NCBI RefSeq assembly: GCF_003625475.1
Contig: NZ_RAIQ01000007.1
Span: 62,001-126,000 of the forward strand
Direction of reading: 5' to 3'
DNA length: 64,000 nt
Source: Butyrivibrio sp. X503
GTDB taxonomy: Bacteria > Bacillota > Clostridia > Lachnospirales > Lachnospiraceae
Of this stretch, positions 27,622-36,636 are shown piece by piece (the first letter of the stretch is position 1; every line of letters starts with the position of its first letter). The position numbers and the translations under genes are program-made. Below the pieces are notes generated by a model, which was not told the DNA's origin, ran no database searches, and saw only the letters and a list, made by a program, of their open reading frames with translations.

Positions 27622-28563
27622 TTATTTAAGAAATTCCTTTACTGAGGCATATACGCCGTCTCCGTCGAGTCCATACTTGTGAACAAGTTCACCTGCGGTA
27701 CCTGACTCGCCGAACTTATCCTGCATTCCGATCTTCTTCACAGGTGTAGGTGCAAGCTCTGAAAGAGCATCGCATACTGCACTTCCGAGTCCGCCGATAA
27801 CGGAATGCTCCTCAACAGTTACTACCTTGCCTGTCTTCTTTGCGGAAGCCACAACAAGATCTTTGTCCAAAGGCTTGATAGTGCAGATGTTGATTACCTC
27901 AGCTGAGATTCCGTCAGCTGCAAGCTTCTCAGCTGCGCTGATCGCAGAATCAACACAGATTCCGGTAGCGATGATAGTTACATCCTTACCCTCTCTGATA
28001 ACCGATCCCTTACCGATCTCAAACTTGTAATCGGGTCTGTCATTGATAACGCTGCAAGCTGCACGTCCGAATCTGATATAAACGGGTCCTTCGTGCTCGA
28101 TTGCTGCGCGTACGCAAGCCTTTGCTTCGATATCATCCGCAGGGCACATTACAACCATTCCGGGGATAACGCTCATAAGTGCGAAATCCTCATTACACTG
28201 ATGGCTTGCTCCGTCCTCACCAACGGTGATACCTGCGTGAGTTCCACCGATCTTAACATTAAGATGAGGATAACCCACAGAGTTACGAACCTGCTCAAAC
28301 GCACGTCCTGCTGCAAACATTGCAAAAGAACTAACGAAAGGAATCTTACCTGTAGTAGCAAGACCTGCTGCGATTCCCATCATATTACACTCGGCAATAC
28401 CGCAATCTATATGTCTCTCAGGAAACTTTTTCTGGAATACCGCTGTCTTGGTTGAAGCTGCAAGATCCGCATCGAGAACCACGAGGTTAGGATACTCAGC
28501 ACCAAGCTCTGCAAGCGCATTACCATAACTTTCTCTTGTTGCTATCTTCTTTACATCGCTCAT
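27622..28563 (-). CDS. Transketolase, C-terminal subunit
   Basis: 313 residues, covering the pyrimidine-binding and C-terminal domains of transketolase (VVLDADLAASTKTAVFQKKF, HIDCGIAECNMMGIAAGLA, GATHAG-like GGTHAGITVGEDGASHQ, PVYIRFGR). It works with the N-terminal subunit encoded just upstream, whose stop overlaps this start by 4 bp. Transfers two-carbon units between ketose and aldose phosphates using thiamine diphosphate. Split transketolases are common in Clostridia. Confidence 0.93.
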   Translation of the reverse strand: MSDVKKIATRESYGNALAELGAEYPNLVVLDADLAASTKTAVFQKKFPERHIDCGIAECNMMGIAAGLATTGKIPFVSSFAMFAAGRAFEQVRNSVGYPHLNVKIGGTHAGITVGEDGASHQCNEDFALMSVIPGMVVMCPADDIEAKACVRAAIEHEGPVYIRFGRAACSVINDRPDYKFEIGKGSVIREGKDVTIIATGICVDSAISAAEKLAADGISAEVINICTIKPLDKDLVVASAKKTGKVVTVEEHSVIGGLGSAVCDALSELAPTPVKKIGMQDKFGESGTAGELVHKYGLDGDGVYASVKEFLK

Positions 28564-29393
28564 AGTGACGCACCTATCCTTTCCAGCTCTTCCATAGCCT
28601 GCTTGAACTCATCATCGTTAGGAGCCTTACCATGCCATCCGGCCTGATTCTCCATGAAGGAAACGCCCTTACCTTTAACAGTGTGAGCAATAATTGCTGT
28701 AGGCATGCCCTTAGTCTCTTTTGCTTCCTTGAAGGCAGCTTTGATCTCGTCAAAGTTATGTCCGTCTATGTTGATAACATGGAAATTGAAGGACTCAAAC
28801 TTCTTGTCGATAGGATAAGGTGAACATACCGTATCAATAGGTCCGTCAATCTGAAGATTGTTGTTGTCAACAATAACAACAAGATTGTCAAGCTTACGGA
28901 AGCCTGCAAACATAGCTGCCTCCCATACCTGTCCTTCCTGGATCTCACCGTCACCAAGAAGTGTGTAAACTCTGTAATCCTTGTTGTCCATCTTGCCGGA
29001 CAAAGCCATTCCGCAAGCTGCGGAGATTCCCTGTCCAAGTGATCCGCTTGACATATCAAGTCCGGGGAGATACTGCATGCTGGGATGTCCCTGGAGTCTT
29101 GAACCAAGTTTACGAAGTGTTGTAAGCTCTTCCTTAGGGAAATAGCCTCTCTCTGCCATTACTGAATAAAGGCCGGGAGCGCAATGTCCTTTTGAAAGAA
29201 CGAATCGATCTCTGTTCGGATCTTTAACATTCTTGGGATCAATGTTCATTTCCTCAAAGTAAAGATATGTGAAAATATCTGTAGAGGATAATGATCCGCC
29301 CGGATGTCCTGCTCCGGCTGCATGAAGAGCAGTGATGATGCTTTTTCTGACTTCATTAGCCGTCTTTTGTAGTTCCTGATTGGTCATAGCCAT
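28560..29393 (-). CDS. Transketolase, N-terminal (thiamine diphosphate-binding) subunit
   Basis: 277 residues. ThDP domain: AAGAGHPGGSLSSTDIFTYL, SKGHCAPGLYSVMAERGYF, and the metal/ThDP motif GDGEIQEGQVWEAAMFAG continuing to NN. Forms the active enzyme with the downstream C-terminal subunit. The gap to araD upstream is 110 nt and contains a possible hairpin. Confidence 0.94.
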   Translation of the reverse strand: MAMTNQELQKTANEVRKSIITALHAAGAGHPGGSLSSTDIFTYLYFEEMNIDPKNVKDPNRDRFVLSKGHCAPGLYSVMAERGYFPKEELTTLRKLGSRLQGHPSMQYLPGLDMSSGSLGQGISAACGMALSGKMDNKDYRVYTLLGDGEIQEGQVWEAAMFAGFRKLDNLVVIVDNNNLQIDGPIDTVCSPYPIDKKFESFNFHVINIDGHNFDEIKAAFKEAKETKGMPTAIIAHTVKGKGVSFMENQAGWHGKAPNDDEFKQAMEELERIGASL

Positions 29394-29422
29394 AATGAAT
29401 GATTCCTTTCCGTATATTCAAA

Positions 29423-29481
29423 GACAAAATGCACTTACAATTTAACACAAGCTATATTCATAGTCCATAAGGCACTTTGTC
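29423..29481 (-). other. Possible leader hairpin between araD and transketolase
   Basis: On the minus strand, GACAAAGTGC (29481-29472) can pair with GCATTTTGTC (29432-29423) over 10 bp with one G-U. No T-run follows, so it is not a clear terminator; it could be an mRNA processing or stability element. Confidence 0.3.
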
Positions 29482-29503
29482 TAAGTTTTAAATATAAAAA
29501 CTA

Positions 29504-30199
29504 TTACTTCTGACCGTAATACGCATTAGCGCCGTGTTTTCTGTAATAATGCTTATCCTGAAGCTCTGTGGGAGCAGCCTCAACATTGGGGTTGATAACC
29601 TCACACCTGTACGCCATCTTGGCAACTTCTTCCGTTACAACCGCGTTGTGAACAGCTTCCATTGCATCCTTGCCCCATGTGAATACGCCGTGGTTCTTGC
29701 AAAGAACTCCCGGAACATCAACAGGGTTCTTGCTCATGCGCTCAAACTCAGTGGCAATAAGCACACCGGTATTGGCCTCATAAGCCTCATCAATCTCAGC
29801 CTTGGTAAGACATCTTACACAAGGGATCTCTCCATGGAAGTAATCCGCATGAGTTGTTCCGTAGCAGGGAATGGATCTGCCTGCCTGAGCCCAGCTTGTC
29901 GCATATGATGAATGTGTGTGAACAACACCGCCGATATCTGCAAATGCCTTGTAAAGCTCAACGTGTGTAGGTGTGTCTGATGAAGGATTAAGTTTTCCCT
30001 CAACCTTCTCGCCGTTAAGATTCATAACAACCATGTCATCGGGTGTCATTGTATCATATTCAACTCCGCTCGGCTTAATTACAAACAAGCCGCTTTCTCT
30101 GTCTATCTCACTTACATTACCCCATGTAAAAGTAACAAGATTATATTTGGGCAAAAGAATATTCGCCTCATATACTTTTTTCTTTAACTCCTCAAGCAT
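29504..30199 (-). CDS. araD: L-ribulose-5-phosphate 4-epimerase
   Basis: 231 residues. Class II aldolase-like zinc enzyme: [38 protein letters not shown], and the metal ligands in [15 protein letters not shown], with a further His in [14 protein letters not shown]. Converts L-ribulose-5-phosphate to D-xylulose-5-phosphate. Sits between the FGGY kinase and transketolase genes, which fits L-arabinose breakdown. Confidence 0.96.
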   Translation of the reverse strand: MLEELKKKVYEANILLPKYNLVTFTWGNVSEIDRESGLFVIKPSGVEYDTMTPDDMVVMNLNGEKVEGKLNPSSDTPTHVELYKAFADIGGVVHTHSSYATSWAQAGRSIPCYGTTHADYFHGEIPCVRCLTKAEIDEAYEANTGVLIATEFERMSKNPVDVPGVLCKNHGVFTWGKDAMEAVHNAVVTEEVAKMAYRCEVINPNVEAAPTELQDKHYYRKHGANAYYGQK

Positions 30200-30213
30200 A
30201 TTGAATCTCCTTC

Positions 30214-31809
30214 TTACTTTAAAGAATCAACTGCAGCTCTCTCGATCGCAAGACCTGCATTGTAATTCTTCATAAACTCATCAAATCCCTTTACATCTGC
30301 GCTGTCGGGATTACATGTCTCTACTTTACCTCCGACAAATACTTTGTCGTTAAGATATTTCTCAAGTGTCTCGCCGTCAGCCTTCTTCATCATGTAGCCC
30401 GCAAGAATTGCCTGACCCCAAGGTCCGCCTTCTCCTGCTGTCTCCATAAGCTTGATAGGTGTATCAAGTGCCGCTGCCATAACTCTGTCGCCAACACCTC
30501 TGATCTTGAAGAATCCGCCCTGACCAAAGAAGAAATCAGCTTTTACATTCTCCTGCTTGGTAAGGATGTCATTTCCGATCTTAAGAGCTCCGAGTGCTGT
30601 ATAAAGATGTGCCCTCATGAAGTTTGAAAGGTTGAATTTGTCATCGGGTCTTCTTGCAAAAAGAGGTCTTCCCTCATCAAAGCCCGTGATACTTTCGCCT
30701 GAGAAATAATTATAAGAAAGAAGTCCGCCGCAATCCGCGTCTCCCTCCATCGCCTTGCGATAAAGAGTTCCGTAGAGAGTATCGTCGTCTACTTCTTTTC
30801 CGATATCTTTTGCAAATTCTCTGAAAAGAGAAACCCATGCATTAAGATCTGAAGTACAGTTGTTGCAGTGAACCATGGCAACCTGTTCGCCTGAAGGTGT
30901 TGTAACAAGATCAAGCTCTGGATATGCCTTGGAAAGATCGTGTTCAAGAACAACCATTGAGAATACTGAAGTTCCCGCAGAAATATTACCTGTTCTTACG
31001 CCGACGGAATTGGTCGCAACCATTCCGGTTCCCGCATCTCCCTCGGGAGGACATACAGGGATGCCGGCCTTAAGTGTTCCTGTGGGATCCAAAAGCTTGG
31101 CGCCTTCTTCGGTAAGCTTACCTGCATCTTCACCTGCTGCAAGAACCTTGGGAAGAATATCTCTTATCTTGAAGCCGAAATTCTTATCTGCGATAAGCTC
31201 ATCAAACTTATCAAGCATACCTGCATTGAAATCGCATGTTGAAGAGTCGATAGGGAACATGCCTGATGCATCACCTACGCCGAGAACCTTCTCGCCTGTG
31301 AGCTTCCAGTGCACGTATCCTGCAAGTGTTGTAAAGAAATCAACATTAGGTACATGCTCTTCTTTATTAAGGATTGCCTGATAAAGGTGCGCAATGCTCC
31401 ATCTCTGAGGAATATGATATCCGAACTTATCCGTAAGAATATCAGATGCCTCTCCTGTAATAGTGTTTCTCCATGTTCTGAAAGGAACAAGGAGTTCACC
31501 GTTCTTATCAAATGCCATGTATCCGTGCATCATAGCAGAAAAGCCCATTGCCCCGACACATGTAAGTTTTTCATCATACTGCTTGGCCACATCGTTAGCA
31601 AGCTTGGAATAGCAATCTCTAAGACCTTCCCAAACGTCGTCAAGAGTGTATGTCCACACACCGTTCTCAAGACGATTCTCCCAGTTGTGACCACCCGAAG
31701 CTATCGGGTTATAATTTTCATCTGTAAGCACCGCTTTGATCCTGGTTGATCCAAACTCGATGCCCAGAAAAGTTTTTCCTTGTTGGATAGCTGCTTTAAT
31801 ATCGCTCAT
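30214..31809 (-). CDS. FGGY-family carbohydrate kinase (probable L-ribulokinase/xylulokinase)
   Basis: 531 residues. Actin-like sugar kinase: N-terminal phosphate loop [49 protein letters not shown] and [11 protein letters not shown]. Its place just before araD in the same operon suggests it phosphorylates L-ribulose, but the same subgroup is often called xylulokinase and the sequence alone does not decide. The start at 31809 has GGGG 8 nt upstream. Lies 33 nt after ogg on the same strand. Confidence 0.88.
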   Translation of the reverse strand: MSDIKAAIQQGKTFLGIEFGSTRIKAVLTDENYNPIASGGHNWENRLENGVWTYTLDDVWEGLRDCYSKLANDVAKQYDEKLTCVGAMGFSAMMHGYMAFDKNGELLVPFRTWRNTITGEASDILTDKFGYHIPQRWSIAHLYQAILNKEEHVPNVDFFTTLAGYVHWKLTGEKVLGVGDASGMFPIDSSTCDFNAGMLDKFDELIADKNFGFKIRDILPKVLAAGEDAGKLTEEGAKLLDPTGTLKAGIPVCPPEGDAGTGMVATNSVGVRTGNISAGTSVFSMVVLEHDLSKAYPELDLVTTPSGEQVAMVHCNNCTSDLNAWVSLFREFAKDIGKEVDDDTLYGTLYRKAMEGDADCGGLLSYNYFSGESITGFDEGRPLFARRPDDKFNLSNFMRAHLYTALGALKIGNDILTKQENVKADFFFGQGGFFKIRGVGDRVMAAALDTPIKLMETAGEGGPWGQAILAGYMMKKADGETLEKYLNDKVFVGGKVETCNPDSADVKGFDEFMKNYNAGLAIERAAVDSLK

Positions 31810-31842
31810 ACTACATACCCCGTTTTTCTATAAAATACCTTC

Positions 31843-32667
31843 TTACGCTAACCCATTACTTCTAGAATAAAAGAACAGGTATTGCTGCATTACTCCATTA
31901 TAAGGCTTGTACTTATCAAAGTTAAAGCCTTCCGGATATTTTAATTCCAAAACTCTGTTGATCCAAACGTCTTTTGGGAAAGCATCCAGTCTGTGATATC
32001 CGAAAAGAATCTCACAATTGGCCACCTTGACTCCAACCCCAAAGAGTTTCAGAAGCCTTTCCATAAGATCATCATCCGAAAGATCCTGCCACTTATAAAG
32101 TTCTGCTTCTCCACTCAGAACATCATTCGCAGCTTTCTTTACGTACTTGTCTCTATACCCGAGCCCGCAGGAAGAAAGCTCTTTATCAGATAACTTTGCC
32201 ATCTCACCCGGCTTCGGAAAAGCATATATATTATCGCCATTGGCGTTTTTTTCAGTCTTTATTTCACGACCCACAACCGCGCACAGCTTCTCGATCGAAG
32301 CCTTGATCGCAGGAATGTTTTTTCTCTGAGAGATGATAAAAGAGATCAGCATCTCCCAAGGGTCCTGTTTCAGAATGCGAATGCCCTTGCCGTACTCGGC
32401 AGCTTCAAAAAGGTATTCGTCGTTCTTATCTATCATACCTCTAATTTTCTTATATGAAACATCAAGGTCAAAATAAGATCTCCAAAATTCTTCGTAGTCT
32501 TTTTTACTACAGTCAAAATCAAACTCGTTATCGGAAATCTGTTTTATAAAAAGATGCTTGTCCAGCGCGGTCACGCTGTAACCGTCTCCGCTTTTGTTAA
32601 AGCGAAAGCACTGTCCGCTGTCGGCTATCTTTTCAAGATCAAAATCATCGTCTATCTTTATCTTCAT
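31843..32667 (-). CDS. ogg: 8-oxoguanine DNA glycosylase
   Basis: 274 residues. OGG-type base-excision repair enzyme: N-terminal domain with SGQCFRF, then a helix-hairpin-helix LFGVGVKVANCEILF carrying the catalytic lysine (Lys214), and a following catalytic aspartate (Asp233 in FPKDVWINRVL). Removes 8-oxoG and nicks the strand. The start overlaps the upstream Mrr-like gene by 4 bp. Confidence 0.92.
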   Translation of the reverse strand: MKIKIDDDFDLEKIADSGQCFRFNKSGDGYSVTALDKHLFIKQISDNEFDFDCSKKDYEEFWRSYFDLDVSYKKIRGMIDKNDEYLFEAAEYGKGIRILKQDPWEMLISFIISQRKNIPAIKASIEKLCAVVGREIKTEKNANGDNIYAFPKPGEMAKLSDKELSSCGLGYRDKYVKKAANDVLSGEAELYKWQDLSDDDLMERLLKLFGVGVKVANCEILFGYHRLDAFPKDVWINRVLELKYPEGFNFDKYKPYNGVMQQYLFFYSRSNGLA

Positions 32668-33113
32668 TTACTCTTATCCATACTGTCCAGGTAACCCCTG
32701 TCCCACAACATTATGTTAAGCTTCTGCGCAAGGTCGACGGCGGGCTGAGTAAAATACTGATTGGTCATGACAACTCCGACCATCCTGCCGTAATAATCTC
32801 TGCCTGCATAAACCTCTTGAACCGCTTTGACTCCGATAGGCTTATCATAACACTTACACTGAACGGCGTATGTTATCCCGTCCTTCTCTGCAAGAATGTC
32901 CGCACCGAAATCGCCGCTTCCCTTGGTCACGACAGCCTCGACAAAACCGTTGTCTCTAAGAAGGTCCGCGCAGTAATATTCGAAATCATGCCCTTCCATT
33001 TCATCCATCGGAAGAGGCCTCATTCTAACCTTTTTTAAAAAATGGGCAACGGCAGCGGCGATCACAACGATCGCTGCCACCACTACCACATAGATTATCC
33101 ATTCTTTGGACAT
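32664..33113 (-). CDS. Membrane-anchored Mrr-like restriction endonuclease-fold protein
   Basis: 149 residues. One N-terminal membrane helix (about 5-25), then a compact Mrr-type endonuclease domain: GHDFEYYCADLLRDNGF (Glu45), TKGSGDFGADILAE (Asp68/Asp72) and AVQCKCYDKPIG (Gln85-x-Lys87). The D...QxK active-site pattern is complete, so nuclease activity is plausible. No methylase or specificity partner is present, and it overlaps ogg by 4 bp. It may process damaged or foreign DNA at the membrane; function not known. Confidence 0.85.
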   Translation of the reverse strand: MSKEWIIYVVVVAAIVVIAAAVAHFLKKVRMRPLPMDEMEGHDFEYYCADLLRDNGFVEAVVTKGSGDFGADILAEKDGITYAVQCKCYDKPIGVKAVQEVYAGRDYYGRMVGVVMTNQYFTQPAVDLAQKLNIMLWDRGYLDSMDKSK

Positions 33114-33130
33114 ATGATTCTCCGTTTAGA

Positions 33131-34210
33131 TCAGAGCTTAAGGTCTCCCTCTTTAACCCATCCGAGTTTAACAACTCCTGCATGGATGATAAGAGATAAT
33201 ACAGCGGGGAGAACAAAACATATAAGTACGAGTCCTATCCAGTCAAAAGGTGTGATCGCTGTCTTTGTTCCTGCTGCAATGTCATTAATCCATCCTGTAT
33301 AAACACCGATCTGACCTACAAGTCCGCAGGTACCCATACCCGATGAAATAGCTATACCATTCATCTTGAGTTTGAAAATACAGGTTGCGATAGGTCCCGT
33401 GATCGCAGAAGCAAGTGTAGGTGCGATCCAAATCCTTGGATTCTTAATAATGTTACCCATCTGAAGCATAGATGTTCCGATTCCCTGTGAAACAAGTCCG
33501 CCCCACTTATTCTCTTTGAAAGAGATAACGGCAAATCCGATCATCTGTGCACAGCATCCCGCAACTGCTGCTCCGCCTGCAAGGCCTGTAAGCCCAAGTG
33601 TCATACAGATAGCAGCCGATGAAATAGGAAGCGTAAGAGCCATTCCTATTAGTACCGAAACCAAAATCCCCATAAAGAAAGGCTGAAGTTCAGTAGCCCA
33701 CATGATAATGTTACCCAATGCCTCCGCAGCTTTTCCGATCGGAGGTGCGATAGCCCACGAAAGCAACACACCCACACCTATGGTAACAAGGGGGGTTACA
33801 ATTATATCAACCTTGGTCTCCTTGGAAACAGCTTTACCGAACTCTGCAGCAACGATAGCTATAACAAACACTGCAAGAGTACCACCTACCTTTCCGCCAA
33901 ATATATTAGCGGAATATCCTACGGTTAACATTGAGAAAAGGACAAGCGGCGGACACTTAAGCGCATATCCTATTGCCACCGCCATTGCCGGGCCACTCAT
34001 TGCGGTAGTAAAAGCGGAAATCTTGTATTCAGCACCATCCACCATTATCTCCCGTCCCAAAAACGGAATATTAAACTGTGTTCCGATAGTATTGATAATG
34101 GTTCCTATAAGAAGTGAACAAAAAAGTCCCTGCGCCATTGCACTAAGTGCATCAATACCGTAACGTTTTAAGGAAATCTCAATATCTTTCCTCTTCAAAA
34201 ATTCCTTCAA
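33131..34210 (-). CDS. PTS EIIC-like sugar permease (PTS_EIIC_2 family)
   Basis: About 360 residues with some nine or ten hydrophobic segments and many Gly/Ala/Pro loops. FTTAMSGPAMAVAIGYAL, ANIFGGKVGGTLAVFV and GTCGLVGQIGVYTGW match the stand-alone PTS_EIIC_2 membrane family. No IIA or IIB domain is attached or adjacent, so it may not be a true phosphotransferase component. Start choice is awkward: GGAGGAG (34226-34220) abuts the ATG at 34219, whereas a TTG at 34210 has normal spacing; I use the TTG. Confidence 0.82.
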   Translation of the reverse strand: MKEFLKRKDIEISLKRYGIDALSAMAQGLFCSLLIGTIINTIGTQFNIPFLGREIMVDGAEYKISAFTTAMSGPAMAVAIGYALKCPPLVLFSMLTVGYSANIFGGKVGGTLAVFVIAIVAAEFGKAVSKETKVDIIVTPLVTIGVGVLLSWAIAPPIGKAAEALGNIIMWATELQPFFMGILVSVLIGMALTLPISSAAICMTLGLTGLAGGAAVAGCCAQMIGFAVISFKENKWGGLVSQGIGTSMLQMGNIIKNPRIWIAPTLASAITGPIATCIFKLKMNGIAISSGMGTCGLVGQIGVYTGWINDIAAGTKTAITPFDWIGLVLICFVLPAVLSLIIHAGVVKLGWVKEGDLKL

Positions 34211-34296
34211 TTTTTTCATCTCCTCCAATCGTTCTATTATTTAGAACTATCGAAACATATTCTACCATAGACGCCCCGATTTTTTAATCTTAAATT

Positions 34297-35145
34297 CTAA
34301 CAGTTGCCTGTATATACAAATTCAAGGTTCTCTCTTGCCAACTCGGCAAGGCGATAGACCTTTTGTACATCCGTCGCATCGCGGTCAGTCATTTTAAATC
34401 TGGGGAAAAATCTGGAGATATGAAGAGGAATTTTTTTACCTGTAATGTTTTCTAAATCTCTTACCCACTTGGATAATTCTCTGATCTCTTCTTCGCTGTC
34501 GTTTTCACCGGGAATAATTAGAGTAGTAAGCTCTACGTGGCAATTCTTTGCCGCTTCTTCTATAAAAGTCATCGTCTGCTTTCTGTTTCCGCCGATAACT
34601 CTTTTATAATAATCATCCGTAAAGCCTTTCAGATCGATGTTCATTGCATCGATATAAGGCGCAAGCTCATCAAGGACAGAGAGTTCTGCCGTTCCCGCCG
34701 TCACCATAACGGTTTTTAGATCGTACTCTTTGGCAAGCTTTGCCGTATCAAGAACAAATTCATATCCCACAAGCGGCTCGTTGTAGGTAAATGCTATACC
34801 GATATTTCCTTTAGCTCTTGTTTCAAGCGCAATTTCAACCAACTCTTTTGGGGTTATAATTTCCGCATCCTTCGCATACTTTCTTGAATCTTCCGACCAT
34901 GAGATCTCATTATTCTGGCAAAAAGGGCAACGAAGATTGCAGCCAAAACTACCTACGGATAATATGTAGCTTCCGGGAAAAAAATTATTCAAAGGCTTTT
35001 TCTCTATAGGGTCAAGCGCAAGACTTGATAATTTTCCATAGTTATACGCCACGACCTTGCCGTCTCTTACAGTCCTTGCGCCGCAAAAGCCAAACTCGCC
35101 TTCATTTATCTCGCAGTGTCTGAAACACACGTGACAATTTGCCAT
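34297..35145 (-). CDS. amrS: AmmeMemoRadiSam system radical SAM enzyme
   Basis: 282 residues. CX3CX2C iron-sulfur motif in GCNLRCPFCQNNEIS near residue 71-78, preceded by an N-terminal cysteine cluster (CHVCFRHCEINEGEFGFCG), then AFTYNEPLVGYEF and MNIDLKGFTDDYYK. This is the pyruvate-formate-lyase-activase-like branch of radical SAM proteins that is encoded with Memo and AMMECR1 proteins. The reaction is not established. The partner gene lies 48 nt upstream on the same strand. Confidence 0.92.
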   Translation of the reverse strand: MANCHVCFRHCEINEGEFGFCGARTVRDGKVVAYNYGKLSSLALDPIEKKPLNNFFPGSYILSVGSFGCNLRCPFCQNNEISWSEDSRKYAKDAEIITPKELVEIALETRAKGNIGIAFTYNEPLVGYEFVLDTAKLAKEYDLKTVMVTAGTAELSVLDELAPYIDAMNIDLKGFTDDYYKRVIGGNRKQTMTFIEEAAKNCHVELTTLIIPGENDSEEEIRELSKWVRDLENITGKKIPLHISRFFPRFKMTDRDATDVQKVYRLAELARENLEFVYTGNC

Positions 35146-35192
35146 ATATCCTCCTACCGTCTATCCGTGACAAAGCGCTTTGATTCAAGCGA

Positions 35193-36578
35193 TCAGTAGT
35201 GCCTCACAACTTCAAATCGCTGCAATGTATAAGGTTCATCCTCACGGATTCCGCCCTTTTGCCTTGCTATATCTATCTGCTGCTCTATCGTGTCGACGCC
35301 GTCGAGATTTGGAAGAAGAAGTCCCCTCTTGTAACCGTGGCTCACTATAACGCCGTAACGCTTAACATCAAGTTCATCCGGCGAATCTATGTCTTCTGTA
35401 TCTCCAAGAACATCAACGCTTATATCAAGGAATTTAAGTTCGTCTTCTGTTATCGGGTCAAACCTCGGATCTCTGCTGCAAGCACTTATTCCGTTTTGAA
35501 TTATCTCTTTTGCGATATTATCCTGAGTTGCTGCAATTGTGCCTATGCATCCGCGGAGCTGCCCAAGCTTATGAATGGAAACAAAAGTGCCTGCGCTTCT
35601 TGAAAGCATGTCAGAAGGAAGATCATCCGGCACATCAAGCTCAACATGGTACTTAACCCAAGACTCAACGCTCGCCCTTGCAAGCCTTACATACTCATCA
35701 CTTGAATCCGCTTTCTCCTTGCATTCATTTATAATTCTTTTTTCAAAGTCTCTTAGAAAATGTCTGTTGTCATCTTCCTTCTCAGGATAAAAAGTGCAGA
35801 TTCCGTAGCCAACGCCCGTAACATTCTGATGTGAGAGCTTGGTGGCTTTAACCCCAAGTCCGTCAAACGCTCCCGCCATTATCACAAAAGATCTGTGACC
35901 GCACTCCGCTGCTTTTTGACAAAAGTTTTCATCAAATTCAAGAAGCTTACCGAAATCAGCATTTCCGCACACTTCCATGATCCGTTCGTCATACTCGGGA
36001 CCTTCTTTAGCAAAACCGTATGGTCCGTAGCTCTGAAGCTTATGCGAAAGATCTCCGCTTGCTATAAAGACAACATTTTTTCCGGATTCATTAACCGCCT
36101 CCGCTATTAGCTTTCCGAATCTGTAGTGATCGGTAAGCGGAAGTCCCGAAAGACCTATCCTTACTATCTTTCCGCCGGTATATTTCTTTCTTACAAACCA
36201 AAGCGGAACCATGGTTCCGTGATCCAAAGCCGGATCTCTTTCACCCATTGTTCCCGCAGGAAAGTCTATGCTGTCAGCCTTCATGCGGATCAGGTCAGCA
36301 AGCTCATAGTCATAATCCTCGTTAAACTTAACTTCAGGTGCCCCAAACGCACCAAAATCTCCCGTCGCATCGCGTCCGGGAGATATATGGAAATAGTCCG
36401 CATACATCACAGAATGCGGACTTGTGATTATTATTGTGTCCGGCTTAAGCGCCGCCACTTCATCGGCTACTTTTTCATAAGCCTTCGTTGTCTCGATGAT
36501 CTGATCCTCTCCGCCTCTTCCGACTTGCGGAACGATAAGCGGCGGATGCGGTACCATAAATGCAGCTTGAATCGGCAT
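35193..36578 (-). CDS. AmmeMemoRadiSam system fusion protein (Memo/LigB-like + AMMECR1)
   Basis: 461 residues from ATG 36578, which has GGAGG 7 nt upstream; the frame is open 14 codons further but without a site. Residues ~1-270 resemble the extradiol-dioxygenase-like (LigB/Memo) fold, with MVPHPPLIVPQVGRGG, ITSPHSVMYADYF, DHGTMVPLWF and ASGDLSH supplying metal-ligand histidines. Residues ~290-461 are an AMMECR1 domain (YVRLARASVESWVKYH, GQLRGCIGTIAATQ). The fusion places systems A and B on one chain next to the radical SAM enzyme. Function unknown. Confidence 0.9.
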   Translation of the reverse strand: MPIQAAFMVPHPPLIVPQVGRGGEDQIIETTKAYEKVADEVAALKPDTIIITSPHSVMYADYFHISPGRDATGDFGAFGAPEVKFNEDYDYELADLIRMKADSIDFPAGTMGERDPALDHGTMVPLWFVRKKYTGGKIVRIGLSGLPLTDHYRFGKLIAEAVNESGKNVVFIASGDLSHKLQSYGPYGFAKEGPEYDERIMEVCGNADFGKLLEFDENFCQKAAECGHRSFVIMAGAFDGLGVKATKLSHQNVTGVGYGICTFYPEKEDDNRHFLRDFEKRIINECKEKADSSDEYVRLARASVESWVKYHVELDVPDDLPSDMLSRSAGTFVSIHKLGQLRGCIGTIAATQDNIAKEIIQNGISACSRDPRFDPITEDELKFLDISVDVLGDTEDIDSPDELDVKRYGVIVSHGYKRGLLLPNLDGVDTIEQQIDIARQKGGIREDEPYTLQRFEVVRHY

Positions 36579-36636
36579 GTTCTTTCCTCCTTTAGCATCA
36601 CTCGTCTTCTGTATACCCACTGCCTTTCCCCTTACA

